Shown: in pieces, positions 1 through 7,130 of the stretch
How positions within the stretch are numbered: position 1 is the first letter of the stretch
Layout: each line of letters starts with the position of its first letter
Source: Chloroflexota bacterium
Lineage (GTDB): Bacteria; Chloroflexota; Chloroflexia; Thermomicrobiales; UBA6265
DNA length: 7,130 bases
Assembly (NCBI GenBank): GCA_023415845.1
Contig: JAEZJB010000350.1
Location: 1-7,130, forward strand
Reading direction: 5' to 3'
Notes under the pieces: generated by a model
Told to the model about the DNA's origin: nothing
The model's input: the letters and a program-made list of their open reading frames with translations, nothing else
The model's database searches: none
Position numbers and translations under genes: made by a program

Positions 1-18
1 TCTGGGTTCCCACTTGAC

Positions 19-54
19 AAACGCAAACGGGGCTGGACCTAATGACCCGCCCCG
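19..54 (-). terminator. Intrinsic terminator after rho
   Basis: Read on the minus strand, CGGGGC (54-49) and GCCCCG (33-28) form a perfect 6-bp GC stem around a 15-nt loop. The loop can add two more G-C pairs beyond a G/A mismatch. The stem is followed directly by a U-rich tail, UUUGCGUUUGU. It begins about 28 bases past the rho stop codon, where a transcript end is expected. The tail is interrupted by GCG, so efficiency may be moderate. Confidence 0.55.
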
Positions 55-82
55 ATTTCACGTTCCAAATACCTCGACGACG

Positions 83-1990
83 CTAGACGTCCTTGTTGAG
101 GGTTTCGAGGAACTCGGTGTTCTTCACCGTCTTGGCCAGACGGGTCAGCATGAGTTCGGTGCCTTCGGACCCGCCGAGCATCGTCACCATACGGCGCATG
201 GTCCAGACCTGGCGCAGGGTGTACTCGTCGAGCAGCAGCTCTTCGCGGCGGGTACCGGAGCGCTGAATGTCGATGGCCGGGTAGATGCGGCGTTCGGCGA
301 GCTTCCGGTCGAGATGAAGCTCCATGTTGCCGGTGCCCTTGAACTCCTCATAGATCACGTCGTCCTGGCGGCTGCCGGTATCGACGAGACAGGTGGAGAT
401 GATGGTAAGCGATCCCCCGCCTTCGATGTTGCGGGCGGCACCGAAGAAGCGCTTCGGCGGGTAGAGGGCGACCGGATCGATACCACCAGAGAGGGTGCGT
501 CCACTGGGCGGTACGGCGAGGTTGTAGGCACGAGCCAGGCGGGTGATGGAGTCGAGGAGAATGGTGACATCGCGTCCGGATTCCACGAGGCGCTTGGCAC
601 GCTCGAGGGCCATCTCGGCGACCTTGGTGTGATCTTCGACCGGTTCGTCAAAGGTGGAGGAAATAACCTCACCATCGACGGTACGGCGCATGTCCGTCAC
701 TTCCTCCGGCCGCTCGCCAATCAGACAGACCATGAGGTGCATGTCGGGATTGTTGGAGGTGATGCCATTGGCGATGGCCTTGAGCAGGAGCGTCTTGCCG
801 GCCTTGGGTGGCGAGACGATGAGACCGCGCTGTCCGCGTCCAATCGGCGCGACGAGGTCGAGCAACCGAGTGGAGAGGATATTGGGCTGGGTTTCGAGAT
901 GAATCTGCTCAAGCGGAAAGATGGGAGTCAACTCATCGAAGGACGGGCGGCGGCGAGCCACTTCGGGATCAACGCCATTGACCGCTTCGACGCGAAGCAG
1001 TGAGAAGAACTTCTCGTTGTCCTTCGGCGGGCGGACCTGACCGCTGACGCGGTCACCAGTGCGAAGCCCGAAGCGACGGATCTGGGACTGGGAGACGTAG
1101 ATGTCATCCGGACCGGGCAGGAAGCGCTGACCGCGCAGGAAGCCGAACCCATCCTCGATGATCTCCAGCACACCGTCGCCGAAGACATGGCCGGCTCGCT
1201 CGGTCTGTGCCTGGAGGAGGCGGGTGATGAGATCCGGACGGCGCATGCGCAGATACCCGGAGACACCGAACTCGCGGGCCAACTCGTTGAGCGCCTCGGT
1301 TTCGCGGGCGTCGAGATCGGCGACGGTCAGGCGGGGCTCGGAACTCTCCGGCTCGCGGTGCTTTTGCTTGTTGCGACCCTGTTGCTGGTTTTCGTTCCGC
1401 TCGTGCTGCTGACCTTCGGCCTGCTGATGCTGATTGTCGCGATTGCGATTCTTGCGGTTGCGACCCTGGCCCTGCTGCTGTGTCTGCCCATTGGCCGACG
1501 CCTGCTGACCCTCGGTCGCAGGTTGAGCACCTGGTTGCTGGCCATTTGCGGCTTGCTGGCCACGGTCGTTGCGGGGCTGCCGGCCTCGACGCCCCTGACC
1601 GGTGTTCGCGGCACGGGCTTCCGCCTCGCTGACCACCTCAAACCCGACTCCGTTGGACTCGGTGGCAGTCGGCTTCGGAGCAGCCTCGTCCTGGACAGGA
1701 GCAGATTCCGCTGATACTTCGACCTGAGGGGCGGCAGCCTCCGTGCTCTCCACCGATCCAACCACCGGAGCGGGGACCTCAACCGCGGGGGCGGCCGGTG
1801 CGGGCTCCACGACTGGTTCTGTCGCGGCTGACGCAACGGTGGAGGCGTCTTCGCCAGTGCCTTCAGCGACTGGCTCGACGGCTTCGACCTTCGGTGTGGC
1901 CTTACGAGGTCGACCGCGACGGGCTGGCGCCTTGGCTGGTGCCTTTTCCTCGGCGGGAATATCGATGGTTACTTCATCTGCAACTGTCAA
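83..1990 (-). CDS. rho: Transcription termination factor Rho with long disordered N-terminal extension
   Basis: Rho is a hexameric RNA-dependent ATPase that loads on nascent RNA and dissociates RNA polymerase in the cytoplasm. The 635-residue product is far longer than E. coli Rho (419). The conserved core begins near residue 221: the Rho N-terminal helical domain (221-264), the cold-shock-like RNA-binding domain with GFGFLR (281-286), Walker A PPKAGKT (394-400), Walker B VTILLD (475-480), and the Q/R-loop and C-terminal motifs including KRFFGAAR (513-520), EEFKGTGNMELHL (548-560) and RSGTRREELL (577-586). Residues 1-220 are low complexity: an AT-hook-like RRGRPRK (24-30), an acidic Ala/Pro/Val/Glu segment (about 35-125), then a basic Asn/Gln/Arg-rich segment (about 131-212). 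The start is TTG, chosen because GGAGG sits 7 bases upstream and an in-frame TGA lies at 2011-2009. The stop is TAG. The gene stands alone after a long leader. The identity is certain; only the start codon is slightly open. Confidence 0.97.
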   Translation of the reverse strand: MTVADEVTIDIPAEEKAPAKAPARRGRPRKATPKVEAVEPVAEGTGEDASTVASAATEPVVEPAPAAPAVEVPAPVVGSVESTEAAAPQVEVSAESAPVQDEAAPKPTATESNGVGFEVVSEAEARAANTGQGRRGRQPRNDRGQQAANGQQPGAQPATEGQQASANGQTQQQGQGRNRKNRNRDNQHQQAEGQQHERNENQQQGRNKQKHREPESSEPRLTVADLDARETEALNELAREFGVSGYLRMRRPDLITRLLQAQTERAGHVFGDGVLEIIEDGFGFLRGQRFLPGPDDIYVSQSQIRRFGLRTGDRVSGQVRPPKDNEKFFSLLRVEAVNGVDPEVARRRPSFDELTPIFPLEQIHLETQPNILSTRLLDLVAPIGRGQRGLIVSPPKAGKTLLLKAIANGITSNNPDMHLMVCLIGERPEEVTDMRRTVDGEVISSTFDEPVEDHTKVAEMALERAKRLVESGRDVTILLDSITRLARAYNLAVPPSGRTLSGGIDPVALYPPKRFFGAARNIEGGGSLTIISTCLVDTGSRQDDVIYEEFKGTGNMELHLDRKLAERRIYPAIDIQRSGTRREELLLDEYTLRQVWTMRRMVTMLGGSEGTELMLTRLAKTVKNTEFLETLNKDV

Positions 1991-1997
1991 CGCAGTG

Positions 1998-2002
1998 CCT
2001 CC
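1998..2002 (-). promoter_or_regulatory. Shine-Dalgarno site of rho
   Basis: GGAGG on the minus strand ends 7 bases before the TTG start codon at 1990. This ideal spacing, with no ATG or GTG between it and the upstream in-frame stop (2009-2011), decides the TTG start. The surrounding sequence GGAGGCACTGC nearly repeats the 5' arm of the leader hairpin at 2083-2103. Confidence 0.8.
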
Positions 2003-2008
2003 AATGGT

Positions 2009-2023
2009 TCAGGCGTGGCCTGA
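2009..2023 (-). repeat. Small inverted repeat just upstream of the rho ribosome binding site
   Basis: TCAGG-CCACG-CCTGA on the minus strand forms a 5-bp stem with a 5-nt loop, ending 6 bases before the GGAGG of rho. It is short and could be chance, but it sits where it could affect ribosome access. Confidence 0.35.
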
Positions 2024-2082
2024 CGTGGATATTGAACTAGAACTCAAGGAGTGGGTACTTGCTGGATGCTTCGGATCGCACC

Positions 2083-2103
2083 TTCGAGGCAGTTGCCTCC
2101 GAA
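2083..2103 (-). promoter_or_regulatory. Strong hairpin in the rho leader
   Basis: On the minus strand GGAGGC-AACT-GCCTC folds into a compact hairpin: five G-C-rich pairs (GAGGC/GCCTC) with a 4-nt loop, continued by UUC/GAA past one bulged G. It begins about 113 bases upstream of the rho TTG. No U-run follows, so it is not a simple terminator. The 5' arm and loop (GGAGGCAACTGC) nearly repeat the rho Shine-Dalgarno region (GGAGGCACTGC). The 3' arm TGCCTC is perfectly complementary to GAGGCA in the real Shine-Dalgarno region (2001-1996), which would permit mutually exclusive pairings. The pairing is seen; the regulation is inferred. Confidence 0.5.
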
Positions 2104-2161
2104 TGCATTGGCGAGTGGTGAAGCAGGTGGTTATCGCACATGGACCATGGCAACAGGATGA

Positions 2162-2226
2162 TTCACGGAGACCCGACAAGACATGGGAATCACGTCGATT
2201 CACATATGGGTGGATTGTTCCGTGAA
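2162..2226. repeat. Inverted repeat TTCACGG / CCGTGAA in the rho leader
   Basis: TTCACGG at 2162-2168 and CCGTGAA at 2220-2226 are perfect 7-bp inverted copies about 50 bases apart. They enclose the near-palindrome at 2184-2204, so the leader RNA could form a branched structure with a closing helix. The GATTCAC word at 2160-2166 recurs at 2197-2203. The function is unknown. Confidence 0.4.
2184..2204. repeat. 21-bp near-palindrome in the rho leader
   Basis: TGGGAATC (2184-2191) and GATTCACA (2197-2204) are inverted copies with one mismatch around ACGTC. The shape suits either a dimeric-regulator operator or a hairpin in the leader RNA. It lies well downstream of both candidate promoters, so a role in RNA structure seems somewhat more likely. 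No known operator was recognised. Confidence 0.4.
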
Positions 2227-2329
2227 AGCAGGGAGAGGACTTGCCAACGGCACCGGAGACATGCGTGGAGCGGAGTGGGAGCCGTAAGCAAATGGGGTTT
2301 TTGACGGTGTGCGCCAAACCGATGCCCGC

Positions 2330-2358
2330 AGACTATCACTGGCCTATTGCAGCGTCAA
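2330..2358 (-). promoter_or_regulatory. Candidate rho promoter, proximal
   Basis: The minus strand has a -35-like TTGACG (2358-2353), a 17-base spacer and a -10-like TAGTCT (2335-2330). TG lies one base before the -10, as in extended -10 promoters. The -35 matches consensus at five of six positions; the -10 is poor (three of six), so the TGn would have to compensate. It would give a leader of about 330 nt before rho. This is pattern matching only. Confidence 0.35.
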
Positions 2359-2405
2359 GCCATCCCGTCGCGGTTGCGTTCAAGGGGGTTCGGTCTGTCA
2401 ACACG

Positions 2406-2435
2406 TTTTTACCATGAAGAAAGTTCATGATGCAA
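2406..2435 (-). promoter_or_regulatory. Candidate rho promoter, distal
   Basis: The minus strand has TTGCAT (2435-2430), an 18-base spacer and TAAAAA (2411-2406). TGG stands directly before the -10, giving an extended -10 element. A second copy of TTGCAT lies 11 bases upstream (2446-2441). The spacer is almost filled by a perfect inverted repeat, which could be an operator. It lies downstream of the candidate glpX terminator and would give a leader of about 410 nt. Both hexamers match consensus at four of six positions. Confidence 0.38.
2413..2429. repeat. Inverted repeat CATGAA-N5-TTCATG inside the distal promoter spacer
   Basis: CATGAA (2413-2418) and TTCATG (2424-2429) are perfect 6-bp inverted copies around GAAAG. 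The repeat lies between the -35-like and -10-like hexamers of the distal rho promoter candidate, a usual place for a repressor or a MerR-type site. The regulator is unknown. As RNA it would be a weak A/U-rich hairpin. Confidence 0.45.
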
Positions 2436-2467
2436 CGTATATGCAAGTGGAATCACCCTGATGGTGC

Positions 2468-2498
2468 AAAAAAGGCCGCTGTTTCAACAGATTTAGGC
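2468..2498 (-). terminator. Candidate terminator downstream of glpX
   Basis: On the minus strand, GCC (2498-2496), an internal loop, CTGT-TGAA-ACAG and GGC (2477-2475) make an interrupted hairpin. A run of six T (2473-2468) follows after one C. It lies about 120 bases past the glpX stop and before both rho promoter candidates, so it would separate the two transcription units. The T-run is good but the stem is weak and asymmetric, so confidence is moderate. Confidence 0.42.
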
Positions 2499-2540
2499 AG
2501 ATCGGTGGTTGAGCGCCCCGGGTGGAGGGGAATAGCCCTT

Positions 2541-2568
2541 CGCGACGATGCCCGGCGTTCGAGTCGCG
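2541..2568. repeat. GC-rich inverted repeat in the glpX 3' flank
   Basis: CGCGAC (2541-2546) and GTCGCG (2563-2568) are perfect inverted copies around a 16-base loop, about 50 bases past the glpX stop. No T-run follows on the minus strand, so it may act as a 3'-end stabiliser or a Rho-independent pause rather than a full terminator. It could also be chance in GC-rich DNA. Confidence 0.35.
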
Positions 2569-2619
2569 CTGGACGGTACCGCTAAGGGGCTGGTTAGTGG
2601 CCAGAAAGCTATCTCGCGA

Positions 2620-3605
2620 TCAATCCCAGGGAATGGTATCGAGTGTTTCGAGCTTGTCCATTCGATGGGTGGAATTGATGTAGCGGACGGTGCCGGAGCG
2701 AGCGCGCATCACCAGGGAGTGGGTCGAAGCGCCCCACTTTCCGTAGTGGACACCGTTGAGCAGTTCACCATTGGTGATACCGGTGGCGGCAAAGAACGCC
2801 TCGTCGCCGGCAGCGAGGTCATTGATACCCCAGATGCGGTCGAGATCGATGTCCTCGCGGGCGGCAAGCTCGCGCTCTTCATCATTGCGGGCCCAGAGGC
2901 GGCACTGCATGTCGCCACCTACGCACTTGAGGGCACAGGCAGCAATGACGGCTTCGGGTGAGCCACCAATGCTCATCAAGGCGTCGATGCCCGTACCGCT
3001 CATGGCGGCGGCAAGGGCGCCGGCCACGTCGCCATCGACGATCATGCGGAGGCGTGCCCCGGCATCGCGGATTTCGGCGATGAGATCATCGTGGCGAGGG
3101 CGATCGAGGACCACCACGGTGAGATCCTGCACCCGGCGACCAGTGGCCGCGGCGATGCGGACGAGATTGTCGGTGGGAGAATCACGCAAATCGATGACTC
3201 CCCTCGCGGCCGGCCCGACGGCGATCTTTTCCATATAGGCGATGTGCTGCCACTTGTACATGGCGCCGCGTTCGGCAATCGCCAACACAGCGATGGCATT
3301 TGGCATGCCCTTGGCGAGCAGGCGGGTGCCATCAACCGGGTCGACGGCAATGTCCACTTTCGGCTCGCTGGCAGCCCCAACCCGCTCTCCCGAGTAGAGC
3401 ATCGGCGCCTCGTCCTTTTCGCCCTCACCGATGACGACCTCGCCCTCCATCTCGATGGTATTGAGAACCTGACGCATCGCGTCGACGGCGGCCTGGTCGG
3501 CAGCCTCCTTCTGGTCACGCCCCATCCAGCGACCAGCAGTGAGGGCGGCAGCTTCGGTTACGCGGGCAAGCTCCAGCGAGAGGTTGCGGCTGATACGGGC
3601 TCCGG

Positions 3606-3609
<4 letters not shown>
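2620..3609 (-). CDS. glpX: Class II fructose-1,6-bisphosphatase (GlpX type)
   Basis: GlpX hydrolyses fructose-1,6-bisphosphate to fructose-6-phosphate and phosphate, the committed step of gluconeogenesis, in the cytosol with Mg or Mn ions. The 329-residue product matches the family length. Motifs typical of GlpX are visible: an N-terminal helical segment with RDQKEAADQAAV (31-42), the metal-binding IGEGEKDEAPM (60-70), DIAVDPVDGT (86-95), LDRPRHDDLI (168-177), DGD (192-194) and GGSPEAV (215-221). E. coli GlpX has Glu in the VDGT position (IEGT); Asp there is, from memory, also found in actinobacterial enzymes, so activity is expected. The ATG at 3609 was chosen over an in-frame start 57 bases upstream because AGGAGGA lies 6 bases before it and it overlaps the preceding TGA in an ATGA junction. 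Coupling to the helicase gene is therefore likely. The stop is TGA. Confidence 0.96.
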
Positions 3610-6581
<2,972 letters not shown>

Positions 6582-6600
6582 ACCCCATCACTCTACCATT

Positions 6601-6641
6601 CCTGCCTGATCGGCACCCTGGAACTTTCACCAACAGGCAGG
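6601..6641. repeat. Inverted repeat between the peptidase and dinG genes
   Basis: CCTGCCTG (6601-6608) and CAGGCAGG (6634-6641) are perfect 8-bp inverted copies separated by 25 bases. They lie in the 166-base spacer, 20 to 60 bases before the dinG start. No T-run follows on the minus strand, so a simple terminator is unlikely. An operator or a 5'-leader hairpin for dinG is possible. The spacer otherwise shows no clear promoter; a 5-bp CCCGG/CCGGG repeat at 6702-6721 is weaker. Confidence 0.45.
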
Positions 6642-6747
6642 GCGAATGACAGCCGCTTACGCCTCGAATTGATGCTCTCGCCCGTACTTGCGGCAGATCC
6701 GCCCGGACGAAGAGCGCCGGGGTTCACCGATTGGTGCAAGCTCCGGG

Positions 6748-7130
6748 CTAGATGAGCGTCTGCCGCTGGAGTTTGCCACTGGCGAGCGCTTCCGTGGCAA
6801 CGATGACATCAAGGAGCAACTGGGCAAAGCCGACACCGATCGGGCGGACGCGAATGTACTCATCGACGCGGTGCACATTGCCGCCATTGGTGAGGCCGAT
6901 ACACATCGACGGGATACCGCGGCTGATGGGGATGTTGGCATCGGTGCTGGACGCGTCGCAGATGGCATCAATACCAAGGGCGGCCAGCACCTCAATGCCA
7001 AGCGGGACCATTCCTTCATTGTCGGGCAGGGCGCCGGCAGGACGATCGCCGACGACCTCGACCTCGACGCTCATGTCCGACGTGCGACTGGCGGCGATGG
7101 CATCCTCGACCTCGGAGACGAGATTCGCGA
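6748..7130 (-). CDS. M20-family metallopeptidase, C-terminal part (5' end outside window)
   Basis: The 126 visible residues are the end of an M20/M25/M40 zinc hydrolase, a family that includes peptidase T, acetylornithine deacetylase and carboxypeptidase-like enzymes acting on short peptides or N-acyl amino acids. The frame is open to the window edge. The ATG at 7074 is internal, because the upstream codons continue the end of the dimerisation domain (NLVSEVEDAI, then VEVEVVGDRPAG). Next comes the closing part of the catalytic domain: ASSTDANIPISRGIPSM, and GGNVHRVDEYI, whose His is the last metal ligand of the family. The stop is TAG at 6750-6748. The visible C-terminus looks intact. The gene points the same way as dinG with a 166-base gap and could belong to the same operon. 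The substrate cannot be told from this fragment. Confidence 0.88.
   Translation of the reverse strand, partial: ANLVSEVEDAIAASRTSDMSVEVEVVGDRPAGALPDNEGMVPLGIEVLAALGIDAICDASSTDANIPISRGIPSMCIGLTNGGNVHRVDEYIRVRPIGVGFAQLLLDVIVATEALASGKLQRQTLI

Larger units (their letters stand above)
1991..2619. other. Long intergenic region: glpX 3' flank and rho leader
   Basis: This stretch of about 630 bases between the glpX stop and the rho start has no convincing gene on either strand. The one longer minus-strand frame (2009-2317) encodes a Cys/His/Ser-rich sequence unlike a folded protein, and it ends just before the rho start. By eye the region is less GC-rich than the flanking genes. From right to left it holds a GC inverted repeat (2541-2568), a candidate terminator (2468-2498), two candidate promoters pointing at rho (2406-2435 and 2330-2358), several inverted repeats (2413-2429, 2162-2226, 2184-2204, 2083-2103, 2009-2023) and the rho ribosome binding site. 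Long leaders are known for rho in E. coli, where Rho attenuates its own transcription. A similar role here is inference. Confidence 0.7.

Noticed and set aside
14..1003. 329-codon open frame on the plus strand, antisense to rho
   Set aside because: It is a shadow of the highly conserved Rho catalytic core, with no domain signature and no convincing ribosome binding site considered sufficient to call it.
1985..1990. TTGACA at the rho start codon resembling a -35 box
   Set aside because: It is the first two codons of rho, and no -10 follows at proper spacing; judged a coincidence.
2009..2317. 102-codon minus-strand frame in the rho leader
   Set aside because: Composition rich in Cys, His, Ser and Arg does not resemble a folded protein, and it overlaps several inverted repeats. 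A leader peptide cannot be fully excluded but nothing supports it.
2380..2401. Perfect TTGACA -35 hexamer on the minus strand (2401-2396)
   Set aside because: No -10-like hexamer lies 15 to 18 bases downstream; the bases there are GC-rich (CGCAAC).
2550..2580. tRNA-like T-loop (GTTCGAGTC) on the plus strand
   Set aside because: Only three of the five T-stem pairs form, and no acceptor, D or anticodon arm could be found around it.

Overview
The window reads as an ordinary chromosomal segment from a moderately GC-rich bacterium. All four supported genes lie on the minus strand, so transcription runs from the right edge to the left. In transcription order they are: the 3' end of an M20-family metallopeptidase gene (cut by the right edge), a DinG-family helicase fused to a DEDDh exonuclease, the class II fructose-1,6-bisphosphatase glpX, and the transcription termination factor rho. 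No mobile element, CRISPR array, tRNA or rRNA gene was found. Taxonomy cannot be fixed by eye. The GC-rich coding, the GTG and TTG starts, the actinobacterial-looking GlpX and the long disordered N-terminal region of Rho suggest Chloroflexota (Thermomicrobia-like) or an actinobacterial relative. That is inference only.

Layout. 6748-7130 holds the peptidase C-terminus. 6582-6747 is a spacer with one 8-bp inverted repeat. 3606-6581 encodes the 991-residue exonuclease-helicase, whose TGA overlaps the glpX ATG (2620-3609) in an ATGA arrangement, so these two genes should be translationally coupled. 1991-2619 is an untranslated stretch of about 630 bases. It holds a plausible terminator after glpX, two candidate rho promoters and a long rho leader rich in inverted repeats. 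83-1990 is rho, followed at once by a GC hairpin with a U-rich tail (19-54).

How the genes relate. dinG and glpX form a tight pair joining DNA maintenance with gluconeogenesis; this probably reflects operon convenience rather than a shared pathway. rho appears to have its own transcription unit with a leader of roughly 330-410 nt. A leader hairpin there repeats the rho Shine-Dalgarno sequence, and its 3' arm could pair with the real one, which suggests translational or attenuation control.

The points most worth a second look are the Asn/Gln-rich, prion-like domain in Rho, the structured rho leader, and the combination of an exonuclease domain with four cysteines placed like an Fe-S cluster in the DinG protein. 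I see no clearly undescribed system here.
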